Numbered from the stretch's first letter, positions 38,056 to 46,906 are shown. The stretch is DNA of 64,000 bases from Amycolatopsis japonica (GCF_000732925.1 NZ_CP008953.1:1178001-1242000); one strand, 5' to 3'. Numbers and translations are program-made. Notes: generated by a model from the letters alone, not told the origin.

Positions 38056-38841
38056 TCAGTTCGTACCCTCTCTAACACTTGCGGAGAGGAACTTCTGGAT
38101 CACGCCGAGCCATTCGTCGCGGGCCTCGACGCCGATACCGTGCCCGGACTCGATCTCGACCAGTTCGGCGCCGGGGATCCCGGCCGCGAGTTCGCGGGAG
38201 TGGGCGGGCGGGGCGAGTCCGTCGAGCGTCGTGGCGATGACGAGGGTGGGGACCGAGATCCCGGCCAGCTCGGCCCGGGTGTCGACGCTCGCGACGAGGC
38301 CGACGTGTTCGGGGCTGCCCTCCGGGATGAATCCGGCGAGGCCTTCGATGGCGGCTTCGAGATCCGAAGGTGACAGGGCGTTCAGGTGCTTTTCGCCGGT
38401 GGCGGCGAAGGTGAGGAACTTCGCCAGCAGCTTCCGGTCGCCGCCCAGCAGTTCGCGCCAGATGTCGACGGCCAGCAGGAGCCGGTTGTCCGGTTTCGTG
38501 AACCCGGCGGTCAGGATGAGCCCGGTGACCCGATCGGGGTGCCGGGTGGCCGCGCGGACGGCGACTCCGGTGCCGAGCGAGTAGCCGAGGATCGCGAAGC
38601 GTTCGAGACCGGCGTCGACGGCGATGGAGACCAGTTCGTCCGCGACGGTGTCGAGGTCCAGCGGCTCGCTGCTGCGCGGCGTGGCCCCGGAGCCGGGGTA
38701 GTCGGGGCCGACGACGGTGTGGGTGCGGGCGAGGTCGTCGAGGATGCTCCCGAAGTTGCCCTCGACGCCGCCGCCACCGCCGTGGGCGAGCAGCAGGCCG
38801 GGACCGGAACCGCGGACGACGTGCGCGAAATGATTCGTCAT
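38056..38841 (-). CDS. Alpha/beta hydrolase
   Basis: 261 residues from the ATG at 38841, chosen because a -10 element lies only 7 bp upstream, which would make a leaderless message. The catalytic serine is in the nucleophile elbow GYSLGTG, the oxyanion loop is LAHGGGGGVEGNFGS, an acid is in ATTLDGLAPP and the histidine in ESGHGIGVEARDEW. It is probably a cytosolic esterase or lactonase. The divergent MerR gene shares the promoter region and is its likely regulator. Confidence 0.88.
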   Translation of the reverse strand: MTNHFAHVVRGSGPGLLLAHGGGGGVEGNFGSILDDLARTHTVVGPDYPGSGATPRSSEPLDLDTVADELVSIAVDAGLERFAILGYSLGTGVAVRAATRHPDRVTGLILTAGFTKPDNRLLLAVDIWRELLGGDRKLLAKFLTFAATGEKHLNALSPSDLEAAIEGLAGFIPEGSPEHVGLVASVDTRAELAGISVPTLVIATTLDGLAPPAHSRELAAGIPGAELVEIESGHGIGVEARDEWLGVIQKFLSASVREGTN

Positions 38842-38848
38842 GCCGGCG

Positions 38849-38880
38849 ACGTTAGGTACTGACATCGATGTGAAGGTCAA
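38849..38880 (-). promoter_or_regulatory. MerR-type long-spacer promoter
   Basis: On the minus strand -35 TTGACC (38880-38875) and -10 TAACGT (38854-38849) are separated by 20 bp, too long for normal use. A perfect palindrome ACATCGATGT sits inside the spacer. This is the classic layout that a MerR-family activator untwists. The -10 ends 7 bp before the hydrolase ATG. Confidence 0.7.
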
Positions 38881-38900
38881 ACTCGGATGACGGGGGTCAC

Positions 38901-39275
38901 ATGCTGATCGGCGAGCTGTCCCGGCGGACCGGCGTGAGCCAGCGGCTGCTGCGCTACTACGAGGAGCAGGGGCTGCTGGTGTCGCGGCGCGATTCCAACT
39001 GCTACCGCACCTTCGACGAAGACGCGGTCACCACGGTGCGGCAGATCCGCGCGCTCCTCGCGGCCGGGCTGAGCACGCACGTCATCGCGAAAATGCTGCC
39101 GTGCGCGAACGGTGAACTGCCGGAACTGGACATGTGCCCCACGGTCGTGGCGGAGATCCGGCGCGAACTGGCCGAAATGAACGACCGCATCGACACGCTC
39201 AGGCAGCGGCGCGGGACACTGGCCGGATATCTCACCGTCGTCCATCCATGCCCCCGCCCCCACCCTCAACGGTGA
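38901..39275 (+). CDS. MerR family transcriptional regulator
   Basis: 124 residues. The N-terminal winged helix is complete: LIGELSRRTGVSQRLLRYYEEQGLL, then RRDSNCYRTFDEDAVTTVRQI. A dimerisation helix ends the protein. Cysteines occur in MLPCANGE and DMCPTV, but the spacing is not that of known metal sensors, so a small-molecule ligand is as likely. It is divergent from the alpha/beta hydrolase gene and should control that gene through the 20-bp-spacer promoter between them. Confidence 0.9.
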   Translation: MLIGELSRRTGVSQRLLRYYEEQGLLVSRRDSNCYRTFDEDAVTTVRQIRALLAAGLSTHVIAKMLPCANGELPELDMCPTVVAEIRRELAEMNDRIDTLRQRRGTLAGYLTVVHPCPRPHPQR

Positions 39276-39310
39276 CGCTGCGCGTCGCTGTGTCGATTCA
39301 AAGGAGAACT

Positions 39311-39859
39311 GTGGAAGCCCTGGCCAGATTCGGCTTCGAACTGGGTGTGCTCAAGCGGATCCGGCGGGCCGGATGGTGGCAGGCGGGCGTCCGCGATCCC
39401 GAATCGGTGGCCGAGCACACCACGCGGGTCGCGCAGCTGGCCGGCCTCCTCGCGGCCGAGGGCGGCGCGGACCCGGCGAGGGCGGCGTATCTCGCGCTGT
39501 GGCACGACACGCAGGAGACGCGCACGGGCGATCTCCCGCACACGATCAAGGGTTTCGTCGAGAAGCCGGATCCGCGGGCGATCACCGCCGCGCAGACGTC
39601 GGCCCTGCCCGGCGCCGCGCGTGACTCGGTGCGTGACGCCGTCGACGAGTACGAGTCCGCCGAAAGCCCCGAAGCGCTCTACGCGCGCGACGCGGACAAG
39701 CTCGAAATGCTGCTTCAGGCCGTCGAGTACCGCGACATCGGTGTACGGAACGTGGACGAATGGATCGCTTCGGCGACGAAGAGCCTTCAGACCGACCTCG
39801 CGCGGCGGGTGGCCGAAGCGGCCCTGACGTTGTCCTCGCTCTCGTGGCGGGTGCGCTGA
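39311..39859 (+). CDS. HD-domain phosphohydrolase (YfbR-like)
   Basis: 182 residues from a GTG with AAGGAG in front. The metal-binding H...HD...D pattern is visible: SVAEHTTRVAQLAG, ALWHDTQETRTGDLPHT and YARDADKLEMLLQA. This matches the YfbR/YGK1-type 5'-nucleotidases that hydrolyse nucleoside monophosphates, often deoxy forms. Cytosolic. It follows the MerR gene by 35 bp on the same strand and ends 84 bp before prmC. Confidence 0.85.
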   Translation: MEALARFGFELGVLKRIRRAGWWQAGVRDPESVAEHTTRVAQLAGLLAAEGGADPARAAYLALWHDTQETRTGDLPHTIKGFVEKPDPRAITAAQTSALPGAARDSVRDAVDEYESAESPEALYARDADKLEMLLQAVEYRDIGVRNVDEWIASATKSLQTDLARRVAEAALTLSSLSWRVR

Positions 39860-39943
39860 AAGGAATCGATACCCTGAGCCCGCGTGTATCGACCCCGGCA
39901 CGCGTGCCTCGTGTGTCAGGCTTGACTCTGTGAAGGAACACCA

Positions 39944-40810
39944 GTGAACCGGCAGCCGTTGCGCCTCGCCATCATGGAAGCGACCCGCATCCTCACCGAG
40001 GCCGGAGTGGCGTCACCGCGTTCGGACGCGGAACTGATCGCCTCCCACGTCCTCGGTGTCGAACGCGGCCGCCTGCCGATGGTGCCGCTGGTGGACCCGC
40101 CCGTCATCGACGCGATCGGCCAGCTGGTGAACCAGCGGGCCAAACGGATCCCGCTGCAGTACCTCACCGGCTGGGCCGCGCTCGGCGACATCACGGTCAA
40201 CGTCGGCGCCGGGGTGTTCGTCCCGCGCCCGGAGACCGAACTGCTCCTGGAATGGGGCCTCAAACTGCTGCACGGGCGCGAGTACCCGGTGGTGGTCGAC
40301 CTGTGCACCGGCTCCGGCGCGCTGGCGCTGGCAGTGCAGCACGCGCGGCCGGACGCGGTCGTCTACGCCGTCGACATCGACGCGCAGGCCCTCGCGTGGG
40401 CCCGGCACAACGCCGACGTCCACGCCGACGCGGGGGACACGCCCATCCGGCTGTACTCCGGCGACGTGGCGGACAGCACGATGTTCGCCGAACTCGACGG
40501 GCTCGTCGACCTGGTCCTGTGCAACCCGCCGTACGTCCCGGAAGGCACGCCGGTGCCGGCGGAGGTCGCCGAGCACGACCCGCCGCGGGCGGTGTTCGCG
40601 GAGGAGAGCGGGCTGGCGGTGATCCGGCACGCGATCGCGGCCGCCGCGCGCCTGCTGCGGCCCACCGGCGGGATGGCGATCGAGCACGACGACACGCACG
40701 GTTCCGCCGTCCCGGCGCTCGTGCGGGCGCGGCGGGTGCTCACGGACGTGCAGGGGCACCTCGACCTCGCCGGACGGCCGCGTTTCGTCACCGCCCTGCG
40801 CGTCTCCTGA
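39944..40810 (+). CDS. prmC: Release factor glutamine methyltransferase
   Basis: 288 residues. It methylates the glutamine of the GGQ motif in release factors using S-adenosylmethionine. The catalytic NPPY motif is in LVLCNPPYVPEG (about 194-197) and the SAM loop in VVVDLCTGSGALALAV. The N-terminal helical domain (AIMEATRILTEAGVASPRSDAELIASHVLG) contacts the release factor. In mycobacteria it directly follows prfA; here 6.4 kb separates them. A 33-bp-arm palindrome follows the stop. Confidence 0.95.
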   Translation: MNRQPLRLAIMEATRILTEAGVASPRSDAELIASHVLGVERGRLPMVPLVDPPVIDAIGQLVNQRAKRIPLQYLTGWAALGDITVNVGAGVFVPRPETELLLEWGLKLLHGREYPVVVDLCTGSGALALAVQHARPDAVVYAVDIDAQALAWARHNADVHADAGDTPIRLYSGDVADSTMFAELDGLVDLVLCNPPYVPEGTPVPAEVAEHDPPRAVFAEESGLAVIRHAIAAAARLLRPTGGMAIEHDDTHGSAVPALVRARRVLTDVQGHLDLAGRPRFVTALRVS

Positions 40811-40812
40811 CC

Positions 40813-40881
40813 CCCGCGTTTCGTCCTCTGGATGCGGTAGTTCGTGGTGCGAACCACAGCATTCAGAGGACGAAACGCGGG
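40813..40881. terminator. Palindrome after prmC
   Basis: Arms 40813-40845 and 40849-40881 pair over 33 positions with three mismatches around a 3-nt loop. The core TTTCGTCCTCTG...ATGCGG is the same as in the 20201-20267 element, about 20 kb away. It lies 2 bp past the prmC stop. Confidence 0.7.
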
Positions 40882-41009
40882 ATGGAGCAGGGCGTTGGGC
40901 CGGATAGTTAGCGAGACTCACGACTTCCGGCGGTGCCGAGGGCAAAGCCCACCTCCTAACGTCGATCACGGCCGCCTCATCGGCGGTCCGACTGGGAGGT
41001 GTACCCCGA

Positions 41010-42995
41010 ATGCGATCGTCTCTCCGACGAGCCCCACTCAGAACACTCGCCGTCCTCGCCACCGTCACGCTACTGCCGGGTCTGGTCGCCCAGCCCGCGT
41101 CCGCCGCGGCGCCGGTCCGAGGCTGGCCCGCCGCGATCGACGGGTCGACCTGGGAGAACCAGGACCACATGACCTGGGACGACTACCGCAAACCGCCCGG
41201 CACCAACTGGGCCGACCCGGCGCTGAAGCCGACCAAGCGGATGTTCAAGGGCGCCGTGGTGCTCGCGGACTACCCGGATCAGGAATTCGCCGTCACGCAG
41301 CCCCCGCGTTCGACGGTGTTCGGCAACCCCGGCCCCGCCGCGAGCAACATCCCTCGCGCGGAGGTCGCGAAGTTCTACCAGGACTTCCTCAACAAGCCGC
41401 AGGCGCTCAACCAGGGCCACACGATCAACGAGTACTGGATGGAGGACTCCGGCGGCAGGCTGGGCGTCGAACTGACCGCGTTCGGCCCGTACCGCCTGCC
41501 CGGCAAGTCCTTCGAATACGGCATGGAGTTCCAGCCCGACGCGTGTCCGCCGGGCGCGAACTGCAAACGTGACCTGCGCGCCGACGCGGGCGCCGCCTGG
41601 CGGGCGGACGTGGGCGACGTGTCCAAGCAGTTCGACTTCGTCTTCTATCTTTCCGCAGGTCAAGACGAGAGCTCGACCTGGCAGGAATTCGGCGTGATGA
41701 AGTTCGGCGAAAAGGAGAACGTCCCCGACGCGTTCGGCCCCGGCGTCGCCGGGATGCCGAACGCCGCGTCCACCCGCTACGTCCCGTGGACGTCGTGGAA
41801 ATCCGCGGCGAGCATCTGGCCGAACGCGGTCACCGGCTCGTCGACCCAGGCGGAAAGCTCGGGCCAGGGCGTCTACGCGCACGAGTTCAGCCACATCCTC
41901 GGCATCGGGGACAATTACAACAATCCCTTCGGAAACCCGCCGTCCCGTACCTACACCGGGCCGTGGGAAATGATGTCGCGCGGCAGTTTCAACGGCCCCG
42001 GCGGACCGCACACCCGCTGGCAGATCCCGGCGACGCAGGGCGGCTCGATGGGCTCGCACCACATGCTGCGCACCAAGATGAAGCTCGACATCATCGACCC
42101 CGAAGACGTCCTGAAGCTCGACCGGAACTCCCTCGCCAAGACCGGCCCGGTTTCGGCAAGGATCACGGCGCGTTCGGTCCTGCCGGGACAGGGCGCCTAC
42201 AGCGGTATCAACATCGCGCTCACCGGCGGTGACCTTTCGCCGAAATGCGATCGCTCGAAGGATCCGTTCTGCGACGGCGGCGGCTACAACAATTACACCG
42301 TCGAGGTCGTCGACCGGATGGGCAGCGATTCCTTCGCCCCCGATTCCGGTGTCCTCATCGCGAAGACGAAGAACCAGGACAACGCGCCGTTCGAATGGAT
42401 CGTGGACGCGAATCCGGCCGACATCGGCATGACCGACTACAAGAAGCCGGACGGCACCCCGGTGCCGATCCCGATCGGCGACTACCGCCAGCTCAACGAC
42501 GCCGCGTTCAAGGCGGGCACCGGCTCCGCGAGCAAGTACGAGTACACCGACGAGGCGAACAGGCTGAAGTTCCTCGTCTCCGACGTCGAGCGCGACCGCA
42601 AGGGCGTGCTGTCCTACGTCATCACGGTGGCTTCGCTCGACGGCTCCGGCTCGCAGGCCAGGGGCGTTTCGCTGTGGCCGTCGGCACCGGCGTTCGCCAA
42701 GCAGGGGCTCGCGAGCTGCTCGTTCCCGGTGATCAACACGGGCAACGCGAAGGGCGCGGCGGCGCCGTTCAACACCGACACCTACCGCCTGAGCGCGTCC
42801 ACCAGCGCGAAGGGCTGGGAAGTGCGGCTGCCGAACGAGCTGTCCACCGTCCCGTTCGGCGGGCGGTCTTCGGCGACCGCGCACGCCAAGCGGGCCGCGG
42901 GCGGTGACCACGTCGCGCACATCAAGCTGACGGCGACGTCGATCGCGGACCCGGCGAAGACGGCGACGTCGGTCTGTACCGCTTTCGCCTTCTGA
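41010..42995 (+). CDS. Secreted M6-family (immune inhibitor A-like) metalloprotease
   Basis: 661 residues. A twin-arginine-free signal peptide (residues 1-33, ASAAA cleavage) is followed by the M6-type domain. The zinc motif HEFSHILGIGD starts near residue 291 and has the HExxH core. Upstream KGAVVLADYPDQEF and the EYWMEDSGGRLGVEL segment are family landmarks. The C-terminal 200 residues are beta-rich (SCSFPVINTGNAKG) and may be a non-catalytic domain. It is an exported protease, probably nutritional. It stands between prmC and the Sua5 gene, which are adjacent in mycobacteria. Confidence 0.88.
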   Translation: MRSSLRRAPLRTLAVLATVTLLPGLVAQPASAAAPVRGWPAAIDGSTWENQDHMTWDDYRKPPGTNWADPALKPTKRMFKGAVVLADYPDQEFAVTQPPRSTVFGNPGPAASNIPRAEVAKFYQDFLNKPQALNQGHTINEYWMEDSGGRLGVELTAFGPYRLPGKSFEYGMEFQPDACPPGANCKRDLRADAGAAWRADVGDVSKQFDFVFYLSAGQDESSTWQEFGVMKFGEKENVPDAFGPGVAGMPNAASTRYVPWTSWKSAASIWPNAVTGSSTQAESSGQGVYAHEFSHILGIGDNYNNPFGNPPSRTYTGPWEMMSRGSFNGPGGPHTRWQIPATQGGSMGSHHMLRTKMKLDIIDPEDVLKLDRNSLAKTGPVSARITARSVLPGQGAYSGINIALTGGDLSPKCDRSKDPFCDGGGYNNYTVEVVDRMGSDSFAPDSGVLIAKTKNQDNAPFEWIVDANPADIGMTDYKKPDGTPVPIPIGDYRQLNDAAFKAGTGSASKYEYTDEANRLKFLVSDVERDRKGVLSYVITVASLDGSGSQARGVSLWPSAPAFAKQGLASCSFPVINTGNAKGAAAPFNTDTYRLSASTSAKGWEVRLPNELSTVPFGGRSSATAHAKRAAGGDHVAHIKLTATSIADPAKTATSVCTAFAF

Positions 42996-43010
42996 CGGGA
43001 GCTCCGCATG

Positions 43011-43061
43011 CCATGAAAGGTCCTTTCCTTGCAAAATTTGCCAGGAAAGGACCTTTCATGG
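43011..43061. terminator. Palindrome after the M6 protease
   Basis: Arms 43011-43035 and 43037-43061 pair over 25 positions with one mismatch; core CCATGAAAGGTCCTTTCC. It begins 15 bp past the protease stop and shares the CCATGAAxGG end with the 31311-31373 element. No U-tract is evident. Confidence 0.65.
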
Positions 43062-43101
43062 CGCGGGCGTGGCTCATGAGTGACGATTCGGGTTCTGGCG
43101 G

Positions 43102-43150
43102 CGAGTGGGGAGGATTGGGGACGTCCAGCGTCCGAAATCCTCCCCACTCG
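43102..43150. repeat. Two-part hairpin with CGAGTGGGGAGGATT arms
   Basis: Perfect 15-bp arms (43102-43116 and 43136-43150) enclose a second 5-bp stem GGACG/CGTCC. The sequence just before it (43078-43096) matches a segment of the 60326-60383 repeat. It lies in the 350-bp gap before the Sua5 gene, which holds no gene. Confidence 0.6.
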
Positions 43151-43343
43151 GTTGCGTACCGAGTCGTACGAGCCGTAGCAGCCAAACCTCGCACGGTCAG
43201 GTGACCCGTCACATTCGTCCTGCTCAGGTCTGACTGGGCAGATAACCGGTCCGCTCCACCCCGGATCGCCACCCGGCCGACGCGGCGGCCGAGACGGGCA
43301 CCTTGGCGAGACCCGCGACACCGCAGCGCTACGCTCACTGGCC

Positions 43344-43994
43344 ATGAGCGCGGTGTACGACTGCAGCAAGCACGAATCCCGGGCCGACGGGCTCGCCGCG
43401 GCGGCGAGCGCGGTGCGCTCCAGCCGCCTCGTCGTCCTCCCGACCGACACGGTCTACGGAATCGGCGCGGACGCCTTCGACGGCGGCGCCGTCCAGTCCC
43501 TCCTGCGGGCCAAGCAGCGCGGCCCGGACATGCCGGTCGGTGTCCTGGTCGGCTCATGGTCCACTGTGGACGGACTCGTGCTCGGCACGCCCCCGCAGGC
43601 CCGCGCGCTCATCGAGGCGTTCTGGCCCGGCGACCTCTCCATCGTCCTGCCGCACGCCCCGAGCCTGCAGTGGGATCTGGGCCAGTCACGCGGAACGGTG
43701 ATGCTGCGGATGCCGCTTCACCCGGTCGCGTTGGAGCTGCTGCGTGACGTCGGCCCGATGGCGGTCTCGAGCGCCAACGTCTCCGGCCGCCCGCCCGCCT
43801 CCACCGCGCAGGAAGCCGTCGACCAGCTCGGCGACAGTGTCGCGGTGTACCTCGACGGCGGATCCACCGGAGAGCCCGTTCCGTCCACGATGGTCGATCT
43901 CACCGGCGACGACCCGGTCATCCTGCGGGAGGGCGCGGTCAGCCGTGCCGCCGTCGCGGAAGTACTGGGTGTGCCCGCGGAGTCACTGGCCTAG
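43344..43994 (+). CDS. L-threonylcarbamoyladenylate synthase (Sua5/YwlC/TsaC)
   Basis: 216 residues. It makes threonylcarbamoyl-AMP from threonine, bicarbonate and ATP for the t6A37 modification of tRNAs that read ANN codons. The family signature is visible: RLVVLPTDTVYGIGADAF, KQRGPDMPVGVLVG, LIEAFWPGDLSIVLPH, VMLRMPLHPVALELL and MAVSSANVSGRPPA. Length fits the single-domain TsaC/YwlC type with a short tail. A -10 TACGCT lies 8 bp before the ATG, so the message is probably leaderless or nearly so. Confidence 0.95.
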   Translation: MSAVYDCSKHESRADGLAAAASAVRSSRLVVLPTDTVYGIGADAFDGGAVQSLLRAKQRGPDMPVGVLVGSWSTVDGLVLGTPPQARALIEAFWPGDLSIVLPHAPSLQWDLGQSRGTVMLRMPLHPVALELLRDVGPMAVSSANVSGRPPASTAQEAVDQLGDSVAVYLDGGSTGEPVPSTMVDLTGDDPVILREGAVSRAAVAEVLGVPAESLA

Positions 43995-44067
43995 GACCGT
44001 CGGCCGCCGTATCCCCCGCACGCGGTAGCGTGTTCGAGTGACTTGGACCTCGGCGGCGTAACGCACC

Positions 44068-45219
44068 ATGCCTCCTACGCAAGGCCTCCCGATCCGGGAG
44101 TACATCCTCGTCGCCCTCACCGCGGCGGCCGTGACCTTCCTGCTCACCGGTGTCGTGCGCCGGGTCGCCATCCGGATCGGCGCGATCGCCAACCCGCGGG
44201 CCCGCGACGTCCACGTCACCCCGATCCCGCGGATGGGCGGTATCGGCATCTTCCTCGGTGTCGCCGCCGCGATGGGGCTGGCGCATCAGCTGCCCGCGCT
44301 GAGCCGCGGCTTCGACTTCTCCTTCGACTCGCTGGGCGTCCTGCTCGCCGCGGGCGTGATCTCCCTGATCGGCGCGCTCGACGACCGGTTCGAACTGGAC
44401 GCCTGGACGAAACTGGCCGGCCAGGTCATGTGCGCCGGGATCCTGGTGATCTTCGGGGTGCAGTGGGTGTCGTTCTGGGTGCCGTGGGGCGGCGGTGGCG
44501 AGTCCTTCGGCCAGGTGCTGGTGCTGGACAAGAACCAGGGCGCGTTGCTGACCGTCGTGCTGGTGGTCGTCATGGTCAACGCGATGAACTTCGTCGATGG
44601 TCTCGACGGGCTCGCCGGCGGCCTCGGCTTCATCGCCGCCGCGGCGACTTGTTCCTTCTCTCTCGGCCTGCTCGACTCCTCGGGCGGCGACGTCGGCGCG
44701 TACCCGCCCGCGCTCATCGCCGCCACGCTCGCGGGGGCCTGTCTCGGCTTCCTGCCGTACAACTTCCAGCCCGCGAAGATCTTCATGGGCGATTCGGGCT
44801 CGATGATGATCGGGCTGATGCTGGCCGGCGCGACGACGTCCGCGTCGGGCCGTGTGCCGTATCCGCAGTTCAGCGGCAAGGACGCGCTCGCGCTGCTCTC
44901 GCCGCTCGTCGTGGTCGCCGCGGTGCTGTTCGTGCCGCTGCTCGACCTGATCATGGCGGTGATCCGCCGCACCCGCCGCGGCGAGAGCCCGTTCGCGGCG
45001 GACAAGATGCACCTGCACCACCGCCTGCTGGAGATCGGCCACTCCCAGCGCCGCGCGGTGCTGCTCATCTACTTGTGGGCGGGTCTGCTCGCGTTCGGCG
45101 CCGTTTCGGTGACGCTCTTCGACAGTGTCGCGGTTTTCTGGATTGTCGGATTCGGTTTCCTGCTGGCGACCCTGGTGTCGATCGTGCCCAGGCTCCGGTC
45201 CCGGAACCGGACCGCCTGA
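44068..45219 (+). CDS. Undecaprenyl-phosphate GlcNAc-1-phosphate transferase (WecA/TagO-like)
   Basis: 383 residues with about 11 transmembrane helices. It transfers a sugar-1-phosphate from a UDP-sugar to a polyprenyl phosphate, the first step of arabinogalactan or other wall-glycan synthesis. MraY-family motifs are all present: ALDDRFELD, MVNAMNFVDGLDGLAGG, AKIFMGDSGSMMIG and the HLHHRLLEIGHSQR loop. In mycobacteria the gene at this position is wecA (rfe). It is followed by the AtpI-like gene after 57 bp. Confidence 0.95.
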   Translation: MPPTQGLPIREYILVALTAAAVTFLLTGVVRRVAIRIGAIANPRARDVHVTPIPRMGGIGIFLGVAAAMGLAHQLPALSRGFDFSFDSLGVLLAAGVISLIGALDDRFELDAWTKLAGQVMCAGILVIFGVQWVSFWVPWGGGGESFGQVLVLDKNQGALLTVVLVVVMVNAMNFVDGLDGLAGGLGFIAAAATCSFSLGLLDSSGGDVGAYPPALIAATLAGACLGFLPYNFQPAKIFMGDSGSMMIGLMLAGATTSASGRVPYPQFSGKDALALLSPLVVVAAVLFVPLLDLIMAVIRRTRRGESPFAADKMHLHHRLLEIGHSQRRAVLLIYLWAGLLAFGAVSVTLFDSVAVFWIVGFGFLLATLVSIVPRLRSRNRTA

Positions 45220-45276
45220 ACCGCGCGCATCGGCACGGGCCTACACTGGCGGGCTGAGACGACCAGGGAGTTTTCT

Positions 45277-45732
45277 GTGAGCGAGACCGAGAAGACCGTC
45301 GAGGCGGAGGAGAACCCCCACGCCAAGGTGGTTCTGCAGGCGGCCAACTCGATGATGAAGGCTTCCCTGAAGCTGGTTCCGCCCGCGGTGCTGATCTGCG
45401 TCGTGCTCTTCACCATCCTCAATGGACTCCCGGGTCTGCTCGGCTCGGTCATCGGTGGCGTGCTCGCCATCGTGTCCGCCCTCGCGACGCTGGGCCTGAT
45501 GCGCTTCAGCGCGGGCATGGACCCGATGTTCGTGATGGTGATCGCTCTCGGTGGTTACGTGCTCAAGATCCTCCTGCTCTTCGGGGCGCTGAGCCTGCTT
45601 CGCGGAGTGTCCTCGATCCACCCGACGGCCTTGGGCGTCACCATGATCGTCGCGATCCTCGTGGCCGCCGCGGTGGAGTTCGCCGCCTTCCGCAAGACCA
45701 AGATCCCGACGATCATCCCCGCCTCCCGCTGA
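45277..45732 (+). CDS. ATP synthase protein I-like membrane protein
   Basis: 151 residues with four transmembrane helices (VPPAVLICVVLFTILNGL; LLGSVIGGVLAIVSALATLG; MFVMVIALGGYVLKILLLFG; ALGVTMIVAILVAAAVEFAAF). The place just upstream of the atp operon and the topology match AtpI-like proteins, which assist c-ring assembly. Similarity to classical AtpI is low. GTG start; a -10-like TACACT lies about 30 bp upstream. A pair of DosR-like boxes follows its stop. Confidence 0.7.
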   Translation: MSETEKTVEAEENPHAKVVLQAANSMMKASLKLVPPAVLICVVLFTILNGLPGLLGSVIGGVLAIVSALATLGLMRFSAGMDPMFVMVIALGGYVLKILLLFGALSLLRGVSSIHPTALGVTMIVAILVAAAVEFAAFRKTKIPTIIPASR

Positions 45733-45736
45733 GGTC

Positions 45737-45774
45737 GGGACCGAGGTCCTGACCTGGGACGGGACCTAGGTCCT
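45737..45774. promoter_or_regulatory. Paired DosR/DevR-like boxes upstream of atpB
   Basis: Two copies of GGGAC-n4-GTCCT at 45737-45750 and 45761-45774, centres 24 bp apart. This matches the core of the mycobacterial dormancy regulator box (GGGAC-n4-GTCCC) in nine of ten positions each. They lie about 340-375 bp before the atpB start, in the gene-free 379-bp gap. The same bases could partly fold as a hairpin after the AtpI-like gene, which is the main alternative. Confidence 0.4.
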
Positions 45775-46111
45775 CGGCCGATCGGGGGCAATGTAGTACG
45801 CCTGTACGGCCCGTCGGAACCTGCTGATATGGTCCGCGTATGGGCGGCGGCCTCGGCTGCCGGCTCCTGATGACGAACCCCGAACAGCAGTGTGGCGGCG
45901 GCGTTGAATCGTCCCTCATTACCCGCTGGTAGGCGTCTGTCTCCCGGGAGCACTGCATCGAGAATCCTCGTGTGCGGAACGTGAAACCGTGTTCAGCACA
46001 TCGTGGGGTGGCCGCCTCCGACGGCCCGATACGTGTCGGGTACGTTAAGTCCAGATCGTGACGATTCCCCCGGCGGAGTGAACGCCGGCCGGGAGAACCG
46101 GAAGGAGCCCA

Positions 46112-46906
46112 GTGGGCGCGCTGGTACTAGCCGAGGGTGCGGAGTTCGCGCCGCCTGGTGTCAAAGACTTCAACCTGCCGCCGTTGTTCGGTTCCGGCTG
46201 GTTTGCTTTCACCAAGCCGATGCTGCTGGTGGTCATCTCCCTGATCATCATCATCACCTACTTCATGGTGACGTCTCGCCGGTTGAAGGTCGTCCCGGGC
46301 AAGGGACAGTTCATCGCCGAAAGCATCTACAACTTCGGCCGCAACAACATCGCGCGTGAGCAGATCGGTTCGGCCGACTTCAAGCCGTTCATTCCGCTGA
46401 TCCTGGGTCTGTTCAGCTTCGTGCTGGTGAACAACCTGTTCGGGATCATCCCGTTCTTCCAGTTCCCGACGATGGCGCGAATCGGTTTCCCGGTCGCCCT
46501 CGCGTTCCTTGTCGTTTACCCGGTGTACCACTACGTCGGGTTCAAGCGCCACGGTTTCAAGGGTTACCTGAAGAAGGAACTGGCGCCGGCGGGTATTCCC
46601 GGGTTCGTTCTGCCGCTGTACTCCACCATCGAGTTCGCGCAGAAGTTCTTCATCGCGCCGGCGACCCTGGCCATCCGGGTTTTCGCCGCGATGTTCGCCG
46701 GCCACCTCATCATCATGGTCTTCACGCTCGGTGGCAGCTTCCTGCTGACCGAGGGCGAAGGTCTCGTGAAGGTCGCGTCGCCGGTGGCGTTCCTCTTCGC
46801 CATCGCGATGACCTTCCTGGAGGCATTCATCCAGGTCCTGCAGGCATTCATTTTCGCACTGCTGTCCGCAGGCTACATCGGCGCCGCGCTGGCGTCGGAG
46901 CACTGA
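46112..46906 (+). CDS. atpB: ATP synthase F0 subunit a
   Basis: 264 residues, GTG start with AGGAGC upstream. A five-to-six-helix membrane protein that forms the proton half-channels. The conserved arginine essential for coupling is in FIAPATLAIRVFAAMFAGHLI, and the last helix FLEAFIQVLQAFIFALLSAGYIGAAL is intact. First gene of atpBEFHAGDC in the order seen in mycobacteria and streptomycetes. Confidence 0.96.
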   Translation: MGALVLAEGAEFAPPGVKDFNLPPLFGSGWFAFTKPMLLVVISLIIIITYFMVTSRRLKVVPGKGQFIAESIYNFGRNNIAREQIGSADFKPFIPLILGLFSFVLVNNLFGIIPFFQFPTMARIGFPVALAFLVVYPVYHYVGFKRHGFKGYLKKELAPAGIPGFVLPLYSTIEFAQKFFIAPATLAIRVFAAMFAGHLIIMVFTLGGSFLLTEGEGLVKVASPVAFLFAIAMTFLEAFIQVLQAFIFALLSAGYIGAALASEH

